Below are positions 1-8,618 of a stretch of DNA of 64,000 nucleotides, piece after piece. Source of the DNA: Leadbettera azotonutricia ZAS-9 (lineage in GTDB: Bacteria > Spirochaetota > Spirochaetia > Treponematales > Breznakiellaceae). The notes below the pieces were generated by a model. The model saw only the letters and a list, made by a program, of their open reading frames with translations, searched no databases and was not told the origin of the DNA. The position numbers and the translations under genes were made by a program. The stretch's first letter is position 1, and every line of letters starts with the position of its first letter. The stretch spans positions 1,163,121 to 1,227,120 of the forward strand of contig NC_015577.1 in assembly GCF_000214355.1 (NCBI RefSeq). Direction: 5' to 3'.

Positions 1-48
1 TACTATGGAAGATACTTGTTCATGTACTGTATCCGGCAGATTGCCCAT
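1..48 (-). CDS. 5' end of an unidentified gene running off the left edge
   Basis: An ATG at 48-46 on the minus strand is preceded by a strong Shine-Dalgarno (AAAGGGGG, six bases upstream). It is followed by 16 sense codons with no stop, reading MGNLPDTVHEQVSSIV, up to the window edge. The ribosome-binding site makes a real start likely. Sixteen residues are too few to assign a family. It lies downstream of the antitoxin gene on the same strand, separated from it by about 120 bases that contain a palindrome, so it may or may not share its transcript. Confidence 0.5.
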   Translation of the reverse strand, partial: MGNLPDTVHEQVSSIV

Positions 49-130
49 GTTATACCCCCTTTGTCCATGTATGCTAAAGCCAGCATAGCACTGTCATTCT
101 GGAATGGCAAGTCTTTTGCGAGGTAAGGTC

Positions 131-150
131 CAGGGGTGCCTGGCACCAGG
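131..150. repeat. overlapping perfect palindromes (REP-like)
   Basis: GGTGCC-T-GGCACC (135-147) is a perfect 6-bp inverted repeat around one base. It overlaps a second one, CCTGG-CA-CCAGG (139-150). The element lies between two minus-strand genes and has no T-run, so it is not an obvious intrinsic terminator. It resembles extragenic REP-type palindromes. Whether it recurs in the genome cannot be seen here, and no second copy was noticed in this window. Confidence 0.4.
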
Positions 151-169
151 TACTTTCGGGTATTTGCCC

Positions 170-478
170 TTATCTTCTTAATAGTCGCATGGAGTTTAAC
201 ACCGCTTGTTCATCCACCAGTTTTCCGGTGATATATCGATGGATAATACTGGTGATCAAAGTTTGATAGGGAATTCCCTCTTCGGAGGATCTTTGTTTGA
301 CCTTTTCAATATCATAGGCGGAAATTCTGATGTTAATGTTTTTTGTTTTATTCGCTGCGGCTATAATTGTTTCTATTTCCGCTTCTTCAGTGTCCGATAT
401 AGGTACAAAGTTTTCAGCGTTATCTTCTATGGATTGTTCAAATTCATCAAGATCATAATTAGGTTTTGCTTTCATCAT
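170..478 (-). CDS. CopG/BrnA-type antitoxin (orphan)
   Basis: A 102-residue protein. The acidic N-terminal half (about 1-45) is followed by a basic ribbon-helix-helix-like segment with NINIRIS and an 'EEGIPYQTLI' helix typical of the CopG-antitoxin family of type II toxin-antitoxin systems. Such proteins bind their own promoter and neutralise an RNase toxin (BrnT- or RelE-like), usually encoded just upstream. No minus-strand toxin-sized frame that looks real lies upstream between 479 and 690, so the antitoxin appears to be alone. The tandem ATG ATG start has only a weak GGG upstream. Confidence 0.75.
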   Translation of the reverse strand: MMKAKPNYDLDEFEQSIEDNAENFVPISDTEEAEIETIIAAANKTKNINIRISAYDIEKVKQRSSEEGIPYQTLITSIIHRYITGKLVDEQAVLNSMRLLRR

Positions 479-688
479 CCCATAAAATCTTCACTTATTT
501 TATATATCACATTGTATGCTATTTGTCAATCTTCCTTCCTCTGGTTTTTGCTTTAGTCAAATCCTCATTTTCCATACGAATTTTAACGAATTTTCCCAAA
601 TTTATAAAAAAACGCATCAAAAAATGAAGCGCTACGCATCCCAATGCCATATAGGGTATAGAGAATTAAATCTTTTACGGAGGCGCGT

Positions 689-1702
689 ATGAAAAGTTCG
701 TTTTTTCTTCTATTAAGTATGTTGATTTTGATAAGCCTGGGCTGTTTGGGCTGTTCCCGGGAAGGGCTTGCAACAGGGGCCATGCCCCCGACCGAGGATG
801 CCCCGCCAGTTGCCCCTGCCAATGCTTCGCCGGGATTCAAGCCTTCAATCAGCCTTGGGGAAATTGCGGAGCTTGAAAGGGCCGGCGGCTATTTTCCCGG
901 GCTGGGGCTGGCCGAGTCCGGTTTGCACGAGAGCGCCGGTGACTACGGGGCTGCGGTAATCGCGTCCTACAAAGAACTGTCCTGGGCTTATGGCTACGGC
1001 AGCGTTGACAAGCCCAGCGTGGAAGACGGTATACGCCAGGTCCTGGAATATCTTGAAAGCCAATCCTTAAATGCGGGTACTGATGAAGGGAAGGCGCGCA
1101 GCAATGCTGTTAATGCGGCAAAAGGGGTTCTTGCGTTTTCCGGGGAGGACTGGAAGGATGCAGCGTCCCTGCTCAATGCTGCCGGCTTTGATGGGGACGA
1201 ATCCGATTCATTTGCCCGGTGGATGCTTCTTGTCTGTTCCCTGGAAACAGGTGACGAGGCAGCCCGTCTGCTGTATGGCGCTATAAGGGCGCGGTATTCG
1301 AATTTTCCGGAATATTGGTACAGGGGCGCCCGGGGTTTTAAAGGGAATATTGCATCTTCTTATGCCGAGCAGTGCATCAATTTAAATCCCCAGGGGCATT
1401 TTGCGCCTGAGTGCCGTAAAATCATTGCGGGGAATTTGGGCCTTGGCGGCAAAGGCGAAGCCATACGTTCCAAAGCCGAAATCGAGGATGGTATCAAGCG
1501 TTCTGTTTCTGCCGAAGATCCCAGGCTTCTTGAGGATATCCTTCCCCTCATGTCCTTGCCCGACAATGTTTATACCCTTTACGCATTGGGTTCTCTTAAA
1601 GCCCTGGCAGCATATCCGGTCTTTAAGGAATATTTCTCAGAACAAGCTTCCCTCTCGGGCGGACGCCTTGCCGAGCGGCTTAGCTATATTTCAAGGGGGT
1701 AA
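689..1702 (+). CDS. lipoprotein of unknown function, first gene of the RND operon
   Basis: A 337-residue protein. The start is fixed by ACGGAGG upstream of the ATG. It has a type II signal peptide of about 22 residues ending in a lipobox (CLGC-S), so it is predicted to be a periplasm-facing lipoprotein. The mature part is largely helical, rich in Ala, Leu and Glu, and reads like degenerate TPR/solenoid sequence. No enzymatic motif is visible. It is followed after two bases by another lipoprotein and then by efflux components, so a scaffold or accessory role in the envelope complex is inferred. Confidence 0.7.
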   Translation: MKSSFFLLLSMLILISLGCLGCSREGLATGAMPPTEDAPPVAPANASPGFKPSISLGEIAELERAGGYFPGLGLAESGLHESAGDYGAAVIASYKELSWAYGYGSVDKPSVEDGIRQVLEYLESQSLNAGTDEGKARSNAVNAAKGVLAFSGEDWKDAASLLNAAGFDGDESDSFARWMLLVCSLETGDEAARLLYGAIRARYSNFPEYWYRGARGFKGNIASSYAEQCINLNPQGHFAPECRKIIAGNLGLGGKGEAIRSKAEIEDGIKRSVSAEDPRLLEDILPLMSLPDNVYTLYALGSLKALAAYPVFKEYFSEQASLSGGRLAERLSYISRG

Positions 1703-1704
1703 TC

Positions 1705-2376
1705 ATGTGGGAACGCAGTTCAGGAATCATCCTGATAATACTTGTCATTCTGACAAAAATGCTGACTTCTTCCTGCAGTATGAATAAGCCAAGCGAAGAC
1801 GATCTTCTTCTTTATGCCAGGGCTTCAAGTGTTTATCAGGAAGCACGCTACGCAGAGGCAGCAGAATTGCTCTCAAAAATCGAGGGCTTCTCACCCGCCC
1901 TTACTTTGAAAGGGAAGGCTTTGTTTTTCTCGGGCGATGATGGGGCCGCCGAAAAATGCCTTCGCCGGGCATTGCGTCTTTACCCCAATGGGGCAGAGGC
2001 CGGAATTTACCTTGCGCGGCTTCTCAGGGAAAAAGGTGAAACAGAAGAAGCGTTGAAATTGACAGAAAACATGCTTTCAGGCGATCCGCAGAATGTCAGG
2101 GCTTTAAGGCTTGCTTCGGAACTTGCGAAGGACAGGGGCCCGTCCGGCGAGGCCTCGGCCTCGGCCTTCCTTGACCGCGCTATCGAAGCTTCTGTTGAAA
2201 CTTCCCTGGTCTTTCTGGACAGGGCTAAACTCAGGTGGACAAACGGGAATAGACAGGGCGCTATGGAGGATCTTAAAAAAGCCAGGGAGCTTCTTCCTTA
2301 CGACAGCCCCCTGATGCGATCCATTAAAACCATTGAATCGGCCATAAGCAATGCAACAGGAGAAAATGCGTCATGA
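1705..2376 (+). CDS. TPR-repeat lipoprotein
   Basis: A 223-residue protein with an N-terminal hydrophobic stretch and a lipobox-like LTSSC-S. It is followed by tandem TPR units (for example the 'GAEAGIYLARLLREKGETEEALKL' region, about 90-115, and further repeats to about 210). TPR proteins act as protein-protein scaffolds. The start ATG follows AAGGGGG. The stop overlaps the next ATG in an ATGA, implying translational coupling. The partner is unknown; the operon suggests the RND machine. Confidence 0.75.
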   Translation: MWERSSGIILIILVILTKMLTSSCSMNKPSEDDLLLYARASSVYQEARYAEAAELLSKIEGFSPALTLKGKALFFSGDDGAAEKCLRRALRLYPNGAEAGIYLARLLREKGETEEALKLTENMLSGDPQNVRALRLASELAKDRGPSGEASASAFLDRAIEASVETSLVFLDRAKLRWTNGNRQGAMEDLKKARELLPYDSPLMRSIKTIESAISNATGENAS

Positions 2377-2882
2377 AGCGTAATATGGTATTGGTAATTG
2401 TAATGCTTTTAATTATTCTGATTATCGGAATTTCCTGCGGATCGTTTCCGGCGAAATTTTCTTCTTCCCAATCGTGGTCAATGCCGAAGGAGGAAAAATT
2501 AAGCGGAACAATATGGATTGCTTCGGTGTGGGCCGATAAAGCCGGCGGCTGGATCTCCATTGAAAAAGAGGCGGCAGGGCTTCTCCCCCTTATCTTTATG
2601 GACGAAGGGTATTTATGTCTTGCTGAACAGGATGGGGCCGATTTTATTGCAGAGGCCACAGTCCGCGAGCGGGAATACATTCAGGGCTGGAAAACAAAAG
2701 CTTCCATTTCTGTTGATGTCAAGCTCTGGCAAAAAACAAACAGCCGGGCTCTAACGGCGGCGCCTGCTGCCGCAGGACGTGTTACCGTCCAGGGGAATGC
2801 CAGCCTTGTATCTTCCAAGACCTTGAACCGCATGTTGAAGAAGGCAGTAAAAAAGGCAATCCATGCACTGGAGAAAATTTAA
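2373..2882 (+). CDS. small lipoprotein of unknown function
   Basis: A 169-residue protein with a long hydrophobic signal sequence ending in the lipobox IGISC-G (Cys about 22). The mature region of about 147 residues has the alternating pattern of a small alpha/beta fold and ends in a basic helix. The general layout (lipoprotein, 'FMDEGYLCL', 'DFIAEATV') is reminiscent of the small LpoB/CsgG-like periplasmic fold, but this is only a loose similarity. Its start overlaps the preceding stop (ATGA), and its stop overlaps the ATG of the TolC-like gene (TAATG), so the three are tightly coupled. Confidence 0.65.
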   Translation: MKRNMVLVIVMLLIILIIGISCGSFPAKFSSSQSWSMPKEEKLSGTIWIASVWADKAGGWISIEKEAAGLLPLIFMDEGYLCLAEQDGADFIAEATVREREYIQGWKTKASISVDVKLWQKTNSRALTAAPAAAGRVTVQGNASLVSSKTLNRMLKKAVKKAIHALEKI

Positions 2883-4261
2883 TGCCAAAGCCTAAACTCC
2901 TGCCATTAATGCTAATGCTGTTTGTTGTTCCCCGCATATTGCTTGCAGGGGATCTTTCCCTGGGTTTTGCCGATGCGGGGAAGATGGCACAAGCTGCTTC
3001 CCGCGAATTGTGGAGCGAATACCAGAAGCATTATCTTAAGGAAGGGGCTTGGGCATGGGGCTTAAGAGCTTATTTTCCAAGGCTCAGCGTTACTGTTTCG
3101 GAAGATGACAGGCTGTCTTTGGTCAATGCCGATTCTTTTCTGAAAAATTATACCCTTAATATCGAACAGCTCCTGTTTGACGGCGGGCGTACATCCATGT
3201 CCCGGAAGCTTGAAAAGGCTAAACTTAAGCTTGAAAGCACGGCCCTCGAAAGAATGGCGGCTGAAATATCCGAGGGGGCTGTGGCAGCTTACAGGCAAGT
3301 TATTTTATACCGGAAGGTTTTGGAAGTAAGGGAAAGGGCTTTGGAATCCCTTGAAGAACAGGGCCGCATTTTAAATAGTGAAGTTGAATTAGGATTAGCC
3401 TTGGCATTGGATATGGCAGGTGCCGGGATAACCATAAATCAGGCAAAGATTGAAATTGCTTCCGTAAAATTGAATCTTATCGAGGCAGAAAAGCAGCTTG
3501 CCGAGGCATTGGGACTCAACGAACTTCCCCTGCTCATGGAAGAAATAGATATACATAGGATGGCTGTTAGGCTATCTCCGGAGGCGGTTAAATCAATTGC
3601 CGAGGCCCGCAACCCCGGCATGGCCGCTGCCCGCCATTCAATAGCCAAGCGCCAGGTAGAAGCGAAATATGCTGCCCTTTCCTGGATACCGACGCTGCGG
3701 CTTACGGGAAGCGTGGGATTGGGTGGACAGCATTATCCATTAACCAGGCACAACTGGTCCATTGGCATCAGCGTAGACTTTTCGTCCCCCTGGATTTCAG
3801 GAAACCTTAACGGTTCCGCCGGCTGGGAACCTCCCTACGATAGATCCGCGCGGCTTCAGAATACACTGAGCCCCCTTCCTGATCCGGCTCAAGCCTACAC
3901 AGCCCGGAATACTCTGCTTGCCCTGAACCTTGAAAAATCAAACTATGACATAAACTTCATGAAGCTTGGACGCGCTGCCGTGGACGGGGTTGAAAAGTGC
4001 AGTCTACTCGAAAAGAAACGGGCTCTTGCAGTGGAAACCCTGGAACTTGAAAGGGAGAAATACCGCCTTGGAGAATTGAAGCTGGATCTTGGAAAACTTA
4101 CCCGCCTTGAGCTTATGGATGCCCGCCTTGACTATGCTGAAAAAGAAATAGCGGCAGTGGAAGCAGCCATTGCCCTTCTTGAAGGGGAACGGGAACTGGA
4201 AAAGCTTTTGGATTTCAGTCCGGGCGAATTGTACCAGCTTGCAGATTTGGTGCTGCAATAA
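2882..4261 (+). CDS. TolC-family outer-membrane efflux protein
   Basis: A 459-residue protein with a signal peptide (about 22 residues, ending RILLA) and the two-fold helical layout of the outer-membrane factor family. Long Ala/Glu/Leu-rich helices (about 85-140, 150-205, 360-440) flank a barrel-like segment (about 255-330). These proteins trimerise into a channel-tunnel from the outer membrane into the periplasm and dock onto RND pump complexes. The length matches the family. It lies directly upstream of an adaptor and two RND subunits, completing a tripartite system. Confidence 0.87.
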   Translation: MPKPKLLPLMLMLFVVPRILLAGDLSLGFADAGKMAQAASRELWSEYQKHYLKEGAWAWGLRAYFPRLSVTVSEDDRLSLVNADSFLKNYTLNIEQLLFDGGRTSMSRKLEKAKLKLESTALERMAAEISEGAVAAYRQVILYRKVLEVRERALESLEEQGRILNSEVELGLALALDMAGAGITINQAKIEIASVKLNLIEAEKQLAEALGLNELPLLMEEIDIHRMAVRLSPEAVKSIAEARNPGMAAARHSIAKRQVEAKYAALSWIPTLRLTGSVGLGGQHYPLTRHNWSIGISVDFSSPWISGNLNGSAGWEPPYDRSARLQNTLSPLPDPAQAYTARNTLLALNLEKSNYDINFMKLGRAAVDGVEKCSLLEKKRALAVETLELEREKYRLGELKLDLGKLTRLELMDARLDYAEKEIAAVEAAIALLEGERELEKLLDFSPGELYQLADLVLQ

Positions 4262-4285
4262 ACAAAAATTTAAGGGGAAGTATAT

Positions 4286-5623
4286 ATGAAATCATTGTCG
4301 GTTTATATTCTTATTGCTGTGTCGGGCCTTCTTTTTTCCTGTGGGAAATCCGCTGCAGAAACAAGTTTGCCCAGGCAGGTCAGAGCTGCAGCTGTATCGC
4401 TTCGGGAAACTGCAGAAGAGATACATGGTTTTGGCGCCCTTTCGTATCTGAAAAAGGTAGATATAGCCGCGCCTTCCGATGCAGTCCTTGAAACCCTGGT
4501 GATGCGTGAAGGTGACGCTATTGCTGAAGGGGAGATAATAGCAATACTGTCAAACCCTCAAATAAACCTTGCTGTGCGCAGAGCCGAAAATGCCTTTTCT
4601 CAGGCACAGGCTGCCAGGGATCTTTCAATGGCAAGGCTGTCTGATGGCGAACTTCAGGTTGAAGCAAAAATACTGGAGAATGAGAAAGCCGAGGCTGAAC
4701 TTTCCCTGGCCCGCCGTTCCCTTGGAGAGCAGAAACGCAAGCATGAAAAAGAAGAGGCCCTTTTTAAAGCCGGCGGCATAAGCAGTGAAGCTATATTGAA
4801 TTCCAGGTTTGCCTTTGAAACCGCAGAAGCCCAACTGGTTATGATGGAAAAAGAACTGGAAATACGCCGGATAGGGCTGCGCATTGAGGATCTTCTGGCG
4901 GCGGGAATAAACTCGCCAAATGAGGAAAGCGCTTTGCGAAAAGCCCTTATTGCGTTTGCTGTTAAAGGGCTGTATGCAGAGGCCAGAGCAGCCGAGGCAA
5001 GCCTGGAGGCAGCAGCCAGGGAATTGGAATCGTCAAAGCTCCTTGAATCGGAACTGATAATAAAAAGCCCTCAGTCAGGTATCATCGGGGCAAGATATGC
5101 CGAAGAAGGCGAAAGGCTTAAGCGGGAAGATAAAATATTCACCCTTATAGACACAGTTTCCCTTTATGCCATTTTTTCGGTATCTGAGTCTGACGCCTTA
5201 AAACTCTGCAAGGGCATGGCTGCAAAGGTCAGCCTTGACGGAACCGGCAGAACTTATGACGGGGCAATCGACCTTGTTTCTCCGCAAGCGGACAGCCAGT
5301 CTTTTACCTTTATGGTACGGGTGCTTTTGCCTTCTGATGGCGAAGGTTTGCTCAGGCCCGGTATGTTTGCCCGCATAAGCATAGCCGTTGAAAGTCCCCG
5401 GAAAATTAAGATCATTCCTGAATCTGCCATCAGCCTAAAAAAAGAAAAAATGGGAAGAATCTTTACTATAAACGGAAATATGATTTCGGAAAGAATGGTA
5501 GAGCTTGGAAAGATATTGGGCGATGATAGGGAAATAATTTCCGGCCTTGAAGCCGGGGAAGTTGTGGTGCTGCGGCCGGATGCCGCCTTACAGGATGGAG
5601 CTTATGTGTCGGTGGCGAATTGA
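4286..5623 (+). CDS. RND periplasmic adaptor (membrane fusion protein, HlyD/AcrA type), lipoprotein
   Basis: A 445-residue protein. A lipoprotein signal ends at LFSC-G. A split lipoyl/barrel-sandwich half (about 60-95, 'VMREGDAIAEGEIIAIL') is followed by a long alpha-helical hairpin coiled coil (about 95-250), the second lipoyl half (about 260-285), then beta-barrel and membrane-proximal domains (to 445). Adaptors bridge the inner-membrane RND pump and the TolC channel. The helical hairpin is rather long. The start follows AAGGGGAAG. The 3' end overlaps the next gene by about 20 bases. Confidence 0.88.
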   Translation: MKSLSVYILIAVSGLLFSCGKSAAETSLPRQVRAAAVSLRETAEEIHGFGALSYLKKVDIAAPSDAVLETLVMREGDAIAEGEIIAILSNPQINLAVRRAENAFSQAQAARDLSMARLSDGELQVEAKILENEKAEAELSLARRSLGEQKRKHEKEEALFKAGGISSEAILNSRFAFETAEAQLVMMEKELEIRRIGLRIEDLLAAGINSPNEESALRKALIAFAVKGLYAEARAAEASLEAAARELESSKLLESELIIKSPQSGIIGARYAEEGERLKREDKIFTLIDTVSLYAIFSVSESDALKLCKGMAAKVSLDGTGRTYDGAIDLVSPQADSQSFTFMVRVLLPSDGEGLLRPGMFARISIAVESPRKIKIIPESAISLKKEKMGRIFTINGNMISERMVELGKILGDDREIISGLEAGEVVVLRPDAALQDGAYVSVAN

Positions 5624-7076
5624 ATTAGTGCTGCACTTATTCGTTTTGGCAGTATTGAATTCCTGCGGTTTTATTGATCTACGCCCAATTGAGGTCAGCA
5701 CTGTCCCTGCGGAAGCATATAGTGTGCTTCCGGAAAGTTATAGCTTCGTGGTTATTCATTTTGATACCGAAATGCTTAAAGCAGAAACCGAGGGAGTAGT
5801 TAAGATTGTTAGCTCCCTGGGTTCTGTGGAAACAGATACAGAGTGGCAAGGCAATGATCTTGTACTGAAACCGGTATCTTCATGGCTCCCTGGAATCCGT
5901 TATGTCCTGAGGCTTTCTGGTACTATGTATTCCAAAGACGGAAGGGATCTGTTCATCTCAAAGGAAATCCCCTTCTTTGCAATTTCCCCAAGCCCAATGC
6001 CCTATCTTAAATCTGTTGTCCCTTCCGACGGCGAATCTACGGAAGTTTTTTCCAGGGATGACAAGGTTTTGGAATTTGTTTTTTCGGAATCCATGGACAG
6101 GCGTAGTACCGAGGCTGCTTTAAGCTGTGACAGCATGGGGGATAAAATAGTTGAATGGCTGGATGATGATCATGTTCTGCACGTCATTACCGGCAAAACA
6201 CTTTCTCCATGGACCTCTTACCGCTGGTCAATTTCAGAAAAAGCTTTAAGCCGTGACGGAGCGCCTTTGGCTAGAGCAGTGTCAGGCAGGTTTATTACTG
6301 ATCTGGATGCCGAATTCCCTCGTGTGCTGAAAATCATCCCCCTTCTCAAGAGTGAAGCCTTGGGGGATTGGGGTTGCTGGCTCCCGGCGGATCTTAACCT
6401 TGAAAAAGGCCTGGGCCCTAGCCAGGGCATTGGTGTGGAATTCAGCAAGCCCATGGATGGCGAGAGCCTTAAGCGTGCCTTTAGTTTTGAGCCGTCCCTT
6501 CCGGGGAGGGTTGATCAGCTTTCCGCTACAAAGGCGGTGTATATACCTGACAGGAATCCCGAGGCAGAAACAAATTATACCCTTAAAATCAACGGTGATA
6601 TCAAAGATAGTGGAGGGCTTAAAATGGGCAATGACAATGTTTTACTTTTTTCTTCGGATATCCCTCAGCTTAAAATTATGTCTTTTTATTCAGCTGAGGA
6701 TACGGTGATTCTTAAACCTGAACGGGGCATGGTAATCAAAACCTATATTGACGAGGCAGGGGGAGGTGTCCTCCGTTTCACCATGCATTTTTCGCTTCCT
6801 TTTAAAGAGGAAGTCCAAAACGATGCGGCCTTTAGAATAACCCTGGAGCCCTTCTTTCCGGGGAATCTGCCCCCTGTGAGCCTCAGGTTTGTGCGCTGGC
6901 CTTATACCGATCAGATACGAATGGATTGGGAAGGCCTCCAAATAGGGAAACCCGGCGAATCCCATTATTACCGACTTGTCCTGCCCGGAGGGCGGAATGG
7001 TATGGCGAATGGAGACGGTTCTTATTTTAAAGAGGAAACATGGTTCTTAATTGAGGCGGTAGGAAATGAAGAATAG
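5604..7076 (+). CDS. Ig-like-domain lipoprotein A
   Basis: The ATG at 5604 is preferred over an in-frame ATG at 5547, because it places a compact signal peptide with lipobox LNSC-G at the N-terminus. The protein has about 490 residues made of repeated beta-rich modules with the 'FSESMD' / 'FSKPMD' signature of bacterial Ig-like (Big_5/SbsA) domains. Such modules bind proteins or envelope polymers. It overlaps the adaptor gene upstream and the second Ig-like lipoprotein gene downstream. Extra Ig-like lipoproteins are not standard parts of RND operons, so an accessory or surface role is inferred. Confidence 0.75.
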   Translation: MCRWRIELVLHLFVLAVLNSCGFIDLRPIEVSTVPAEAYSVLPESYSFVVIHFDTEMLKAETEGVVKIVSSLGSVETDTEWQGNDLVLKPVSSWLPGIRYVLRLSGTMYSKDGRDLFISKEIPFFAISPSPMPYLKSVVPSDGESTEVFSRDDKVLEFVFSESMDRRSTEAALSCDSMGDKIVEWLDDDHVLHVITGKTLSPWTSYRWSISEKALSRDGAPLARAVSGRFITDLDAEFPRVLKIIPLLKSEALGDWGCWLPADLNLEKGLGPSQGIGVEFSKPMDGESLKRAFSFEPSLPGRVDQLSATKAVYIPDRNPEAETNYTLKINGDIKDSGGLKMGNDNVLLFSSDIPQLKIMSFYSAEDTVILKPERGMVIKTYIDEAGGGVLRFTMHFSLPFKEEVQNDAAFRITLEPFFPGNLPPVSLRFVRWPYTDQIRMDWEGLQIGKPGESHYYRLVLPGGRNGMANGDGSYFKEETWFLIEAVGNEE

Positions 7077-8610
7077 GCATTTCACTATTTCCATGGGAAT
7101 CTGTCTGCTGGCAATGATTTTCCCCGTGGTTTTCTTTTCCTGCGATATCTTGCGGGATTCTCCATTTGAAGTCGAAGCATGGTCTCCCGGAGCGGGCTAT
7201 CATGCCCGGCCTGAAATACTTGAAGTATCCCTTCTCCTTTCCCATGAGAGCGACAGGGTTAAGGTGGAGGAGGCCTTCTCTCTTACCGAAGACGGCAAAT
7301 CGGTAAAAGGCTTGTTTTCCTGGCAGGGCAATCGCTTTTGTTTCAAGCCCGCTTCCCCTCTTGAACAGGACAGGGAGTACCTTGTTTCCCTCGGAACCGG
7401 AGCGCAGGATACCAAAGGGCTTTCATTGGAACGCAAATTTGAAGCTTCTTTTACTACCCGTTTGCGGAACATAAGGCCCAAGGTGATTTCCGTAGAGCCT
7501 GCCTATGATGGTGTTATTTCCAATTCACGGGATATGGTAAAAATAGTATTCACAGAAGAAGTGAATGTTAATTCATGCATTAACAGTATTAGTTTTAGCC
7601 CTTCAGTTAACGGAAGGTGGAACATTGAGGGGGAAGGGAAAACAGCCTGTTTTAGTCCTCTTGGGCCATGGAAAACCGGTATCCAATATAAAATAACAAT
7701 TGCCGATAGTATGCAAAGCGCTTCAGGCTGTACCATAGGCGAAGAATTTCTAAGCCGGTTTTCCATAGCCATTAATAATGATGATATTCATCCTTTTATT
7801 ATATCAGCCTGGGCTTTGAATCCCGGGGAGGTCCCTGATGAACTTAGCCCGCTGGATATTTACAATCCGGATAAAGGATTTTTTGAATGGGAATCCTTCA
7901 CTAAACTGATGCTGGAATTTTCTGAACCTGTGGACACAGGAAGCATTAAGAGCCATTTGACAATTGAGCCCCAGGCTTCTTTGGTGCTGGAAACCCCACC
8001 CGGTTTTTCCAGCACCGCGGTATTTAGCTTTGCAGAAAAGCCTGCATGGAATAAAGATTTTCTGTTTATATCAAGTCCTGGCGTTAAGGACGAAGCCGGA
8101 AATGAAAGCCTTGATGAAAAAGCTTTTAGGATACGCACAAACGGCCCTCATTCAAAACCGCCAAGCCTGATAGGCATACGTCTTCCTATGGCCCCAGGGA
8201 ACAAGGATAATCCGGAACCGTCGGTATATTCAATGAATGATATTTTTTCAGATCTTCCCATGGATATAGAGGCGGACAGTTACCCCTACGCGAAGGCGAT
8301 CCCTGTATGGATAGAGCTTTATTTTGAAACGGCCATGGATACTGAAATTAATACCTTCTCGTTAATGGAACTTTTTAAAGTCGAATCTACCAACAATGCC
8401 GTAAGTTTTTCCCCCCGGAATATAAAAAACAAAGACTTTGCCTTGCCTGATGCTGTCCCTGGCTGGGAAAATCATTGCCGCATCGAGATGGAAGGACTTA
8501 TGACCAATACCGTTAATTCCGGGGTGGTTAGTTTTTATATTCGTGCAGGGCTTGAAGACTTGAAAGGAAATAAAAGCCCTGAAATCCATAAGATTTCTCT
8601 GTTGAAATAG
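7066..8610 (+). CDS. Ig-like-domain lipoprotein B
   Basis: A 514-residue paralogue-like partner of the preceding gene. The signal peptide ends at FFSC-D, followed by several Big_5/SbsA-type modules ('VFTEEVN', 'EFSEPVD', 'YFETAMD'). It is predicted to be anchored in a membrane and to face the periplasm or outside. The start overlaps the upstream stop by 11 bases, and the stop is eight bases before the first RND gene, so it is translated with the pump. The function is unknown; the pairing with lipoprotein A suggests a heteromer. Confidence 0.75.
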   Translation: MKNRHFTISMGICLLAMIFPVVFFSCDILRDSPFEVEAWSPGAGYHARPEILEVSLLLSHESDRVKVEEAFSLTEDGKSVKGLFSWQGNRFCFKPASPLEQDREYLVSLGTGAQDTKGLSLERKFEASFTTRLRNIRPKVISVEPAYDGVISNSRDMVKIVFTEEVNVNSCINSISFSPSVNGRWNIEGEGKTACFSPLGPWKTGIQYKITIADSMQSASGCTIGEEFLSRFSIAINNDDIHPFIISAWALNPGEVPDELSPLDIYNPDKGFFEWESFTKLMLEFSEPVDTGSIKSHLTIEPQASLVLETPPGFSSTAVFSFAEKPAWNKDFLFISSPGVKDEAGNESLDEKAFRIRTNGPHSKPPSLIGIRLPMAPGNKDNPEPSVYSMNDIFSDLPMDIEADSYPYAKAIPVWIELYFETAMDTEINTFSLMELFKVESTNNAVSFSPRNIKNKDFALPDAVPGWENHCRIEMEGLMTNTVNSGVVSFYIRAGLEDLKGNKSPEIHKISLLK

Positions 8611-8618
8611 GGGGATAT

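Noticed and set aside
573-597. Tandem ACGAATTTT repeat upstream of the 689 gene as an operator
   Set aside because: There are only two short AT-rich copies with no symmetry and no convincing promoter boxes at a fixed distance. Chance is likely.
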